This document shows, in pieces, positions 7,284 through 15,500 of a stretch of 24,114 bases of DNA. Every line of letters starts with the position of its first letter. The first letter of the stretch is position 1. A model generated the notes under the pieces. That model had not been told where the DNA came from. It did not search any database and saw only the letters and a list, made by a program, of their open reading frames with translations. The stretch is from Roseilinea sp034431495 (GTDB lineage Bacteria; Chloroflexota; Anaerolineae; J036; Brachytrichaceae). The stretch lies in the NCBI GenBank assembly GCA_034431495.1, contig DAOUDB010000325.1, positions 1-24,114 of the forward strand, given 5' to 3'. The translations under genes and the position numbers were made by a program.

Positions 7284-10196
7284 ATGCGCGGTACGAGCCT
7301 GCTGGCCCGCATCAGCCTGTGTCTCATTGCTGTTCTGGTGGTCACACTGGCACAGCCGGCCGTGTACGCCGCGCGTCCGGGGCCGCAAAGCCGGCCCCAT
7401 CTGCCCAAGTTCCCCTTCAAGAAGCCGCCCAGGATCCAGAATGCGCGCGTCGTGCTCAGCGACATGCCGAACAACATCATCCCTGGCTTCAGCAATTCCT
7501 GGGCCTGCCCTTGCGACACAGATGGCTGCTGGCCGGGCTGCTTTACTGTGGCATCGGCGTCGGTGCTGCAATACTGGGCACAGAAGGGCTACCCGAACCT
7601 GTGGGACGGCGACCAGAATCGCATGCTGCAACGCCTGCGCGACGTGTTCCCCAACCTGCTCTGCATGAGCAACGGCAACGACAACGGCAAGCCTGGCGAC
7701 ACCGGCTACGATGCCTGGGATGTCAGCGCAGGTCTGCGCGAGTTCGTGGCGGGGCAGAATTATCTGTTCACCATCACGCCGATCGCCGCGCCCACCTTCG
7801 AGCAGATCGTGGAGGAGATCGACGCAGGCAGGCCGGTCATCGGCGCATTCAGCGAGTCACCCTGGGGCAGCCACGCCGGCACCATCATCGGCTATGACAC
7901 CACCGGCGGGCGGCAGATCATGATCGTGCGCCCGCATCTGTGGCAAAAATCCGACACCGAGCTGGAATGGGGCGTCGGCTATGGCGGATTCGCCATCATC
8001 ACAGTCGTGCCCGGCGGCGAGGGATACGCAGCCGGCACACTGCCGGCTGCGCCGCAGGTCACCTACGAAGTCGTCGTCAATGACACCGACCCCGGATTCT
8101 CTGCCGAAGGTTTGTGGCAGGAGCGCCTGGGATCTGGTTACGGCGGCGAAGCCCGCGCCACCCTGACCACCGACCCGACCAACCTCGGGCCAGACGACGA
8201 CACCGCCTGGGCGCGCTGGTCGCCACAGTTGCCGTTCGACGGGCTGTGGGAGGTGATGGCCTGGATGCCGGCCACAACGTATACCAACACAGACCAGACC
8301 ACCAACTCCACAGCCCATATCGCCACCTACCGCATCACCCACGCAGAGGGCATGAACCTGGTGCGCCGATCTCAGCGCAACGCTGTGGAAGGCTGGATGC
8401 CGCTCGGCACATTCCCGTTCACGCGCGGCGGGGCCGGCAGCGTCTATCTGGGCAACCTCAGCGGTGATGACGAGCCGCGCGCGCTATGGGCCGACGCCGT
8501 CCGTTTTGTATGGCGCGCCCCGCTGATCGTGCAGGGCGAGGAAGACGGCGCGCCACTCTACCTGATTCAAGACGGACAACGCCGGCGCATTCCAGATATC
8601 GACACCTTCTCCGCGCTGCGCCTCAGCCGCAGCCACATTCGCAAATTGTCGGAACTGGCCCTGGCGCAGTATCCTGAAAGCGAACCACTGCCAAGCATAT
8701 TCGGCAACTGGATCGGCCAATACTTCAACAATACCGTGCTGGCCCCGCCCATGTCGATGGTGCGCTGGGACCCATCGCTCAACTTCCGCTGGAACGGCGC
8801 TGCGCCGGCAGCCAACATGAGCGCCATGGGCTTCTCGGCGCGCTGGACGCGCGTGCTGGCGCTGTCCGAAGGCGTCTATCCCTTTGTCATTGATGCTGTG
8901 GGCGGCGTGCGCATGTGGGTGAACGGGCGACTGGAGATCAACGCCTGGGACTCGCCCAACATTCTGGTGCGTCATCAGCGTGAGCTGTCCCTGACCACCG
9001 GCCTGCATCGCGTGGAGATCGAGTATGTGAACCGGGATGGATGGGCGCGCCTGACCTTCGCCAACTTGCCGCCGAACGCGCCGATCGTCGATGACGCTCC
9101 AGAAGCGCAATGGACGGCTGCACCCACCGTCACCCTGCGCTGGCGTGATGGGGGCGACGCCGATTCGAGCGGCAAACCGCGTCGCTTCTTCGCCTCCATC
9201 TGGAAAGACGGCGTGACCTGGAGCGTCGGCAGTGGCTGGATCAGCGATACGGAATGGATTGCGCCACTGGCCGGCGATGGCCGCTACTTGTGGCGTGTGA
9301 GCGCCAGCGACGGCACAGCCACCAGCGACTGGTCTCCGGCGCGTGTGATCCTCGTCGACACCACCCCACCGTGGGCGCAGATGCTATCTGCCGAGCAACG
9401 CAGCGAGGCGCCGCCCCCCACGCCGCCGGCCGAGACAGCCACGCCGGCGCCATCGCCAACACCGCTGCCACCCGATCCCACGCCGGCGCCGGCCACACCC
9501 GATGCAGACATCCGCACGCCGGCTGAGGGCCTGATCGGGGGCCTCATCACGCCAACCGGCGATCTCATCGTAACCACATCCATATCCACAGCGGATGAGA
9601 TCAGCGGCATCGAGACGACCATTCTCACCACAGACACAATCAGCGACACAGTCGCGCCGGCGGATACGCTCGCGCCCACGCCGCAGCAAGAAGCGGCAGA
9701 GGCAGCAGCCACCGCGCTGCCCAGGCCGCTAACCGGCCTGCGCTTAACCTGGTGGGCTACGGACACATTGAGCGGTGTAGCCAGCTTCGATGTGCAAGCG
9801 CGCGAGTTGATCCGCGCATCGACAATCTATTCCCCCGTCGTGTCCGAGCGAGAAGTGACCCGCATCGCCTACGAGTTGGTTCTATCCGGCTCGGTCGAGA
9901 TCACCCAACCGATGGTCATCACCGAACTGGTCGCCTACACGACGAGCGTGCCGATCGCAGTCTACACGCCGCTGACCGAGACACAGTGGATTACCATCGC
10001 CGCCGGCATTGTCAACAGCGAGACAATCTTCCTGGGCATACCGGGCAGCACCTATGAATTCCGCGTGCGCGCCGTGGATCGCATGGGCAACACACAGGCG
10101 TGGCACGATGGCTACTCGATCCAGGCACAGATCGACCCCCGGCCGCCGCTCTTCACCAGCTACATCCCCATCATCATGCGCGACGTTGGGCCGTAA
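7284..10196 (+). CDS. secreted multidomain protein: C39-like cysteine peptidase, golvesin-like, PA14 and fibronectin-like domains
   Basis: A 970-aa exported protein. A signal peptide covers residues 1-29 (hydrophobic SLCLIAVLVVTLA, cleavage after AVYA). A C39-like papain-fold domain follows at about 60-250, with probable catalytic C86 (PGCFTVASASVLQYW) and H197 (SHAGTIIGYD); C75, C77 and C82 nearby may form disulfides. Residues about 255-410 resemble the golvesin C-terminal/ligand-binding beta domain. A short IPDIDTFSAL and IRKLSELALAQYPESEPLPS stretch comes next, then a PA14-like domain from about 473 (GQYFNNTVL, VRMWVNGRLE). A fibronectin-like domain is followed by a Pro/Thr/Ala-rich linker at about 709-745 and a last beta domain. 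The tail TSYIPIIMRDVGP may be a sorting signal. It probably binds and trims cell-surface or environmental polymers; substrate unknown. Confidence 0.8.
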   Translation: MRGTSLLARISLCLIAVLVVTLAQPAVYAARPGPQSRPHLPKFPFKKPPRIQNARVVLSDMPNNIIPGFSNSWACPCDTDGCWPGCFTVASASVLQYWAQKGYPNLWDGDQNRMLQRLRDVFPNLLCMSNGNDNGKPGDTGYDAWDVSAGLREFVAGQNYLFTITPIAAPTFEQIVEEIDAGRPVIGAFSESPWGSHAGTIIGYDTTGGRQIMIVRPHLWQKSDTELEWGVGYGGFAIITVVPGGEGYAAGTLPAAPQVTYEVVVNDTDPGFSAEGLWQERLGSGYGGEARATLTTDPTNLGPDDDTAWARWSPQLPFDGLWEVMAWMPATTYTNTDQTTNSTAHIATYRITHAEGMNLVRRSQRNAVEGWMPLGTFPFTRGGAGSVYLGNLSGDDEPRALWADAVRFVWRAPLIVQGEEDGAPLYLIQDGQRRRIPDIDTFSALRLSRSHIRKLSELALAQYPESEPLPSIFGNWIGQYFNNTVLAPPMSMVRWDPSLNFRWNGAAPAANMSAMGFSARWTRVLALSEGVYPFVIDAVGGVRMWVNGRLEINAWDSPNILVRHQRELSLTTGLHRVEIEYVNRDGWARLTFANLPPNAPIVDDAPEAQWTAAPTVTLRWRDGGDADSSGKPRRFFASIWKDGVTWSVGSGWISDTEWIAPLAGDGRYLWRVSASDGTATSDWSPARVILVDTTPPWAQMLSAEQRSEAPPPTPPAETATPAPSPTPLPPDPTPAPATPDADIRTPAEGLIGGLITPTGDLIVTTSISTADEISGIETTILTTDTISDTVAPADTLAPTPQQEAAEAAATALPRPLTGLRLTWWATDTLSGVASFDVQARELIRASTIYSPVVSEREVTRIAYELVLSGSVEITQPMVITELVAYTTSVPIAVYTPLTETQWITIAAGIVNSETIFLGIPGSTYEFRVRAVDRMGNTQAWHDGYSIQAQIDPRPPLFTSYIPIIMRDVGP

Positions 10197-10304
10197 CAAG
10201 GCCACGCCACGCGCGCCGGCCTATCAATCTGTTTTGCTGCGCCAGCACAAAGCCGCGCCACTTTGCGCCGGCTCGTTCGTATCACTTGTCAGGAGACAGA
10301 CACA

Positions 10305-10712
10305 ATGGAAGAACAGAACACTAACAAACTGCCCGATGAGGGCGCCGTAACGCCTTCACAGCCAGCCCCCGCGCCTGCGCCAGAGCCGGCTTACATGCCA
10401 CCCCCGCCGATGCCGAGCTACGCGACAATGCCGCCACAGACGAACGCCTGGGCCATCGTCAGCCTGGTGTCCAGCATCCTGAGCTGGGTCGGGCTGTTCG
10501 GGCTGGGTGGCATCGTAGGCGTGATTGCGGGCGTGGTTGCCCGCAACCAGATCAGAGAAAACCCGGCCACGCAAACCGGCGATGGACTGGCGCTGGCCGG
10601 CATCATCCTCGGCGCGGTCAACATCGTGCTGACGTGCATCGGCCTGCTGTGTGCCATGGCGATCTTCTTCGGCATGTTCACAGTCCCCTTCTGGAGCTGG
10701 AGCGGCCGCTAG
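10305..10712 (+). CDS. DUF4190 domain small membrane protein
   Basis: A 135-aa protein with a disordered proline/alanine-rich N terminus (about residues 1-45) and a C-terminal DUF4190-type domain. That domain has two hydrophobic segments, NAWAIVSLVSSILSWVGLFG and GLALAGIILGAVNIVLTCIG, separated by an ARNQIRENPATQTGDG loop that is the hallmark of the family; a third hydrophobic stretch ends the protein. DUF4190 proteins have no established function. AGGAG at 10291-10295 lies 9 nt before ATG 10305, which sets the start against an earlier in-frame ATG at 10263. The 108-bp gap before it holds no other clear signal. A strong intrinsic terminator follows after 30 bp. Confidence 0.87.
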   Translation: MEEQNTNKLPDEGAVTPSQPAPAPAPEPAYMPPPPMPSYATMPPQTNAWAIVSLVSSILSWVGLFGLGGIVGVIAGVVARNQIRENPATQTGDGLALAGIILGAVNIVLTCIGLLCAMAIFFGMFTVPFWSWSGR

Positions 10713-10742
10713 GTTTTCGGCGCCGGCGGAATTACCATCTGA

Positions 10743-10776
10743 AGGGATTGCATCGCTGGATGCAATCCCTCTTTTT
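10743..10776 (+). terminator. Rho-independent terminator after the DUF4190 gene
   Basis: A perfect 12-bp stem (10743-10754 with 10759-10770) with a GCTG loop is followed by CTTTTT. The T run ends 4 bases before the stop codon of the convergent aminotransferase gene. On the minus strand there is no T tract, so it serves the rightward transcript. Confidence 0.92.
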
Positions 10777-10779
10777 GTG

Positions 10780-12093
<1,314 letters not shown>

Positions 12094-12119
12094 GTGCTAA
12101 GGAATCCGGGCGCGCGGCA

Positions 12120-12659
12120 TTAACTCGTGAAAACAGGCAGGTGACCGAGCGCGATGACGTTCTGCCATTTGGCGCGATCGCCTTCCGTGAGAATCGCCAT
12201 ATCGGCCACCACATTGGCGCCGGCCTTCTGCAAGATCAGCCGCATGCCTTGCAACGTGCTGCCGGTGCTGATCACGTCATCGACCACCACCACGTTCTTG
12301 CCGTTTATGGCGTCGCGGTCTTTCTCGTCGAGATACAGCGTCTGCGGCTTGCCGGTGGTGATAGATAACGTCTCGGCCGACAGCGCGTCGCCCATGTACG
12401 GCTTGTAGGACTTGCGCAGCACCACATAGGGCAGACCCGACACGACCGACAGCGCATAGACCAGGGGAATGCTCTTGGCCTCGGCCGTCACCAGGTACTG
12501 CACCCCTGGCGGGATGCGGCCCGCCAGCGCCCGCGCAGCAGCCTCGGTCAACTCGGTGTCGCCGAGGATGTTGAGCACCGCGATACGCACGCCGGGCGCG
12601 ACTTCCATCAATCGCAGATGCCGGTGCACGCCGGCGATGTCGATTTCGTAGGTATCCAT
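12120..12659 (-). CDS. type I phosphoribosyltransferase (adenine phosphoribosyltransferase-like)
   Basis: A 179-aa PRTase. The PRPP-binding loop is clear: VVVVDDVISTGST at 123-135. The segment YLVTAEAKSIPLVYALS at 55-71 and the downstream KSYKPYM at 83-89 resemble adenine/hypoxanthine phosphoribosyltransferases rather than orotate enzymes. Such enzymes join a purine base to PRPP to give the nucleotide. It lies between metK and the aminotransferase in a leftward operon, with a heptamer repeat filling the gap after metK. SAM use releases adenine through methylthioadenosine or S-adenosylhomocysteine breakdown, so adenine salvage would fit the operon; this is inference. Start ATG 12659 has no Shine-Dalgarno because the repeat sits directly upstream. 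Confidence 0.82.
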   Translation of the reverse strand: MDTYEIDIAGVHRHLRLMEVAPGVRIAVLNILGDTELTEAAARALAGRIPPGVQYLVTAEAKSIPLVYALSVVSGLPYVVLRKSYKPYMGDALSAETLSITTGKPQTLYLDEKDRDAINGKNVVVVDDVISTGSTLQGMRLILQKAGANVVADMAILTEGDRAKWQNVIALGHLPVFTS

Positions 12660-12661
12660 GG

Positions 12662-12724
12662 CAGCAGTCAGATATCAGTAGCCAGTAGCCAGATACCAGT
12701 AGCCAGCTTCTGACTACTGACTAC
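12662..12724. repeat. heptameric tandem repeat, CAGNNNN family (locus c)
   Basis: Nine units in perfect 7-bp register: CAGCAGT, CAGATAT, CAGTAGC, CAGTAGC, CAGATAC, CAGTAGC, CAGCTTC, TGACTAC, TGACTAC. They fill the gap between the metK stop codon and the start of the phosphoribosyltransferase gene, inside an apparent operon. They share the CAG-led unit with the repeat at 14235-14332. Confidence 0.88.
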
Positions 12725-12728
12725 GCTC

Positions 12729-13919
12729 CTAGAAAAGGGTGATCTCGCCGGCGCGAATCTTGGCGCGCACGTCGGCGATGTTGGTGAGATGTTCGTCGAT
12801 TACGGCCGTGACAGCAGCGCGGGTCTCATCGGACAGAACGCCCGACCTCGTGCGCACCTGAGCGTTGCACACCAGCGGCTGGTCGATCGGGTGGCCAATC
12901 TGCGACAAGATTTGCATCGTCACCTCCTTGACCTCCGGCACACGGTTGATGATGGCCCGGCACGTGTCGAGCGCCAGTGCGTTATACACCTTGCCGACAT
13001 GGCTGACCGGGTTCTTGCCGCAGGGGGCTTCGAGCGAGGCAGAGCGCATGGGCGTGATGAGGCCGCTGGCGCGGTTGCCGCGCCCGACTTCGCCGTCGTC
13101 GCCCATCTCAGCCGAGGTGCCGGTGACCGTCAGGTAGTAATCGCCGCGCTTAGCCTGGTCGGCGGTGTTCACCATCACTTTCACATTGCGGTCGGGGGTG
13201 ATTTTCTCGGCGAAGATCTGGATCGCTTCCTGAGCGGCGCGCTTGGCTTCTTCATACTCGGCTGCGTCCGCAATGCGGCTGGCGATGAACGGAAGCGCGA
13301 CGGTAAGGGTAATGTCATTGCCAATGCGACAGCCCATGACTTTGACATCTTCGCCCACGGGGAACTCATCGCGCAGTTTGCCGGTGATGTAATTGCAGGT
13401 CTGATAAACGGCCTCTTCCAGCCCACTGCGCGGCCAGTGGCTGACGCCAAACGACGTATCGTTGGCCGTCACCTGCACCACCTGGCTGATGAGTTCGGAG
13501 GAGCCGCGGCCGGCGAAGCAGTCGACGACCATGTGCTTGTCCGGGTCAAGATACTTCATCGTCCGGCGCACGTAATCCTTGGCTGCCTGGATGGCGATGG
13601 TGTCCACGGGCACCTTCGTGCCGTTGTATTCCGGCGTGCCGCGCCCGGCGATCTGAATGCGAATGGGCTTGATGACGTCGCCGCCACCGAACCTTGGCGA
13701 GGACTCGCCGGCCACCAACTGCACCTTGTCAAAGTTGTGATGCAGCGGGCCACCCAGGTTGGCCACACACCAGTCGGTGTATGCCTGCGAGATCGATTCG
13801 GCAATACCGTCGCACAAACTGTCTGGATGGCCGACGCCCTTGCGCTCGACGATCTCGACCGCCTGATCCTCAATGAACGCGCCAGTTGCCTCGCTCACTA
13901 CGATATTACGCTTTGTCAT
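12729..13919 (-). CDS. metK: methionine adenosyltransferase, archaeal type (S-adenosylmethionine synthetase)
   Basis: A 396-aa enzyme that makes S-adenosylmethionine from methionine and ATP. It belongs to the archaeal-type family (PF01941), not the usual bacterial MetK: it opens with VEIVERKGVGHPDSLCDGIA at 21-40 and has the family signature spread over 267-312, with GTSAEMGDDGEVGRGNR, GLITPMR and GKNPVSHVGKVYN. The length of about 400 aa fits that family. It heads a leftward operon with a phosphoribosyltransferase and an aminotransferase and is preceded by a SAM-I riboswitch and intrinsic terminator, so its transcription should fall when SAM is plentiful. AGGAG lies 12 nt before ATG 13919, slightly far but usable. 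Confidence 0.95.
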   Translation of the reverse strand: MTKRNIVVSEATGAFIEDQAVEIVERKGVGHPDSLCDGIAESISQAYTDWCVANLGGPLHHNFDKVQLVAGESSPRFGGGDVIKPIRIQIAGRGTPEYNGTKVPVDTIAIQAAKDYVRRTMKYLDPDKHMVVDCFAGRGSSELISQVVQVTANDTSFGVSHWPRSGLEEAVYQTCNYITGKLRDEFPVGEDVKVMGCRIGNDITLTVALPFIASRIADAAEYEEAKRAAQEAIQIFAEKITPDRNVKVMVNTADQAKRGDYYLTVTGTSAEMGDDGEVGRGNRASGLITPMRSASLEAPCGKNPVSHVGKVYNALALDTCRAIINRVPEVKEVTMQILSQIGHPIDQPLVCNAQVRTRSGVLSDETRAAVTAVIDEHLTNIADVRAKIRAGEITLF

Positions 13920-14004
13920 GTAACGTCTTAACTCCTAACAGGTGTGGAATTGTCGCCAGCAAGCCGGAACCCTGTGCCGCCGGCGCTGTCGAATCACGCG
14001 CAAC

Positions 14005-14041
14005 AAAAAACGCCCCTCTTCTGGACGGAAGAGGCGCGTTT
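14005..14041 (-). terminator. metK: riboswitch-controlled intrinsic terminator in the metK leader
   Basis: The arms 14028-14041 and 14008-14021 pair over 14 positions with one mismatch (13 bp), loop TGGACG. Read on the minus strand the stem is followed by a run of six T (14010-14005). It lies between the SAM-I aptamer and the metK start, in the place of the expression platform. Its 5' arm contains CCTCTT (plus 14029-14034), which can pair with AAGAGG in the 3' strand of aptamer helix P1 (plus 14066-14071) as an antiterminator. Confidence 0.88.
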
Positions 14042-14066
14042 CAGCGAGTCGTTCATCTGAACGTCC

Positions 14067-14200
14067 CTCTTATCTTCCAGAAAAGGTTATTCTGCCGGAA
14101 TTGGCACCAGACACAAACCAAGCGATTGAACCCAACCACTCGTGTTGCGCCGGTTGCCGCAGCTTCTTCGGGCCGGTCCCTCGGCTGCTCTGGATAAGAG
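14067..14200 (-). ncRNA. SAM-I (S-box) riboswitch aptamer
   Basis: Read on the minus strand, CTCTTATC (14200-14193) and GATAAGAG (14074-14067) form helix P1. Between them come the conserved SAM-I blocks in order: GAGGGACCGGCCCGAAGAAG (kink-turn and P2), CGGCAACC, a variable stem, and GGTGCCAATTCC with GGCAG (P4/J regions). Length (134 nt) and order are standard for SAM-I. With the terminator downstream it should switch the metK operon off when SAM is bound. Confidence 0.95.
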
Positions 14201-14208
14201 TGAACGGG

Positions 14209-14217
14209 ACTATATCA
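14209..14217 (-). promoter_or_regulatory. metK: extended -10 promoter of the metK operon
   Basis: The minus strand reads TGATATAGT (14217-14209), an extended -10 (TGN) joined to TATAGT, five of six consensus bases. The predicted start point about 7 nt downstream, near 14202, coincides with the first base pairs of riboswitch helix P1, as expected for a riboswitch leader. No -35 hexamer is evident; the TG extension may compensate. Confidence 0.6.
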
Positions 14218-14234
14218 CAGGTGCGGGACGGAGG

Positions 14235-14332
14235 CAGATTCCAGATTCCAGATTACAGATTACAGAGCACAGACTTCCGCGCTTGTCATCCGTCGTCTGT
14301 CATCTGTTGTCTGTCGTCTGTCGTCTCGCCTC
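14235..14332. repeat. heptameric tandem repeat, CAGANNN family in inverted halves (locus d)
   Basis: Fourteen 7-bp units in one register fill 98 bp between the metK operon promoter and the chelatase promoter. The left six are CAGATTC x2, CAGATTA x2, CAGAGCA, CAGACTT. After one spacer unit the right half is made of TGTCGTC, TGTCATC and TGTTGTC, which on the other strand read CAGACGA, CAGATGA and CAGACAA. The two halves are therefore the same kind of unit pointing towards each other. Confidence 0.85.
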
Positions 14333-14340
14333 GGCGACGG

Positions 14341-14349
14341 TGTTATCAT
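14341..14349 (+). promoter_or_regulatory. extended -10 box of the chelatase gene
   Basis: TGT followed by TATCAT (14344-14349) lies 7 nt before the ATG at 14357, so the transcript should begin at or next to the start codon. No Shine-Dalgarno site is seen. It abuts the right end of the heptamer repeat. Confidence 0.5.
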
Positions 14350-14356
14350 CCCAGCG

Positions 14357-15469
14357 ATGACAACGATTTTTCCCTTCACCGCAATCGTGGGCCAGGATCG
14401 TATGCGGCGCGCCCTGATTCTCAACGCAATCTATCCGCAGATCGGCGGCGTGTTGATTCGCGGCGAGCGCGGCACCGCCAAGAGCACCGCCGCCCGCGCG
14501 CTGGCCGCCATCCTGCCTGAGATCGACGTGATCGAAGGCGATCCGTTCTCGTGCGATCCGAACAACCCGGCCACTTTCACCGACGATCTGCGCGCGCGCA
14601 TGGCCGCCGGCGAAAAGTTCAAGACGCTGCGTCGCAAGACGGCCTTCGTCAACCTGCCGGTCAGCGCCACGGAGGATCGCGTCGTCGGCACCCTCGACAT
14701 CGAGAAAGCGATTCAAAAAGGCGAGCGGCGCTTCGAGCCGGGCGTTCTGGCAGCCGCCAACCGGGGCGTGTTGTATGTGGACGAAGTCAACCTGCTCGAC
14801 GACCACGTGGTCGATTTGCTGCTCGATGTGGCAGCCATGGGCGTGAATGTGGTCGAGCGCGAAGGCATCAGCTTTGCACATCCGGCCCGCTTTGTCCTCA
14901 TCGGCTCGATGAACCCAGAGGAAGGCGACCTGCGACCACAATTGCTGGACCGCTTTGCTCTGTGCGTGGACATCCAGGGCATTCACGATGCCCACCAGCG
15001 CATGCAGATTCTGGAGCGCAACCTGGCTTTTGAGGCCGACCCGGCCGCCTTCGCCACAGCATGGGAGCCATACGAGCAGGCACTGACCCAGGAGATTGCC
15101 GAGGCGCGCGAGCGGCTGCCGCGCGTGCGTCATACGCAGCGCGACCTGGCAACCATCACCAATCTGGTGGCCAGCCTAGGAGTCGACGGGCATCGTGCCG
15201 ACATCGTGATCCTGAAGACCGCGCGGGCACAGGCCGCATTCATGGGGCGCGAGAGCATCACCGATCAGGATGTCCTGCTGGCCGCGGAACTGGCGCTACC
15301 CCACCGGCTGAAGCGCCAGCCATTCCAGGACACCGAGCAGGCCATGGCCGCCCTGGGCGACAAACTCCAGCAGATCGAGCAACAGATCTCGCAGGGCGCG
15401 CAGCAGGAAGCCCAGGCCCAGCAAGGCAAACAGGACAGCAGCAGCGCAAAAAAAGTGAAGAGGGGCTAA
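14357..15469 (+). CDS. chlI: Mg/Co-chelatase AAA+ ATPase subunit (zero-frame product of a frameshifted gene)
   Basis: A 370-aa AAA+ ATPase of the ChlI/BchI/CobS-like group, which drives metal insertion into a tetrapyrrole (magnesium into protoporphyrin or cobalt into a corrin) with a VWA partner. Walker A is GERGTAKST at 36-44, Walker B is GVLYVDEVNLLDDH at 137-150, sensor-type GSMNPEEG at 183-190, and LLDRF at 196-200 carries the arginine finger. After the ATPase lid (TQRDLATITNLVASLGVDGH) comes a glutamine-rich coiled-coil-like linker ending SSSAKKVKRG. The stop (TAA 15467-15469) lies just after a slippery A7 run. The next frame continues directly into the VWA half of the same protein family, so this is probably the termination product of a gene that also makes a fusion. 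The window does not show which metal is used. Confidence 0.9.
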   Translation: MTTIFPFTAIVGQDRMRRALILNAIYPQIGGVLIRGERGTAKSTAARALAAILPEIDVIEGDPFSCDPNNPATFTDDLRARMAAGEKFKTLRRKTAFVNLPVSATEDRVVGTLDIEKAIQKGERRFEPGVLAAANRGVLYVDEVNLLDDHVVDLLLDVAAMGVNVVEREGISFAHPARFVLIGSMNPEEGDLRPQLLDRFALCVDIQGIHDAHQRMQILERNLAFEADPAAFATAWEPYEQALTQEIAEARERLPRVRHTQRDLATITNLVASLGVDGHRADIVILKTARAQAAFMGRESITDQDVLLAAELALPHRLKRQPFQDTEQAMAALGDKLQQIEQQISQGAQQEAQAQQGKQDSSSAKKVKRG

Positions 15470-15500
15470 GCGAGAACGCAGACGCGTCGTTTAGTCCCTC
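15432..15500 (+). promoter_or_regulatory. -1 programmed ribosomal frameshift cassette (dnaX-like)
   Basis: Three parts in the standard order. An SD-like AGGA at 15432-15435 lies 12 nt before the heptamer A_AAA_AAA at 15448-15454, read in zero frame as GCA AAA AAA GTG. After a 5-nt spacer a stem pairs 15460-15473 with 15487-15500: 14 consecutive pairs, two of them G-U, loop 13 nt. The zero-frame TAA (15467-15469) is inside the stem. A -1 slip changes the reading to AAA AAA AGT GAA GAG and opens the downstream VWA frame. Confidence 0.85.

Noticed and set aside
10197..10304. Gap before the DUF4190 gene searched for a riboswitch or promoter
   Set aside because: Only weak GC-rich pairings and no consensus -10/-35; just the Shine-Dalgarno site is supportable.
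12662..12724. Possible CRISPR or satellite array
   Set aside because: Units are 7 bp, directly adjacent and imperfect, with no spacers and no cas genes; they are short tandem repeats.
12789..13931. 380-aa open frame on the plus strand opposite metK
   Set aside because: Antisense shadow; the minus strand encodes a clearly conserved archaeal-type MetK.
15061..15453. Upstream part of the VWA frame, overlapping the ATPase gene
   Set aside because: This stretch has no conserved sequence in the -1 frame and lacks a start signal; homology begins only after the slip site, so it is not a separate N terminus.
15448..15454. A7 run as a sequencing or assembly indel in a single-frame gene
   Set aside because: Cannot be fully excluded, but the phase, spacing, upstream SD-like site and a 14-bp stem exactly downstream are unlikely to coincide by chance with an error.
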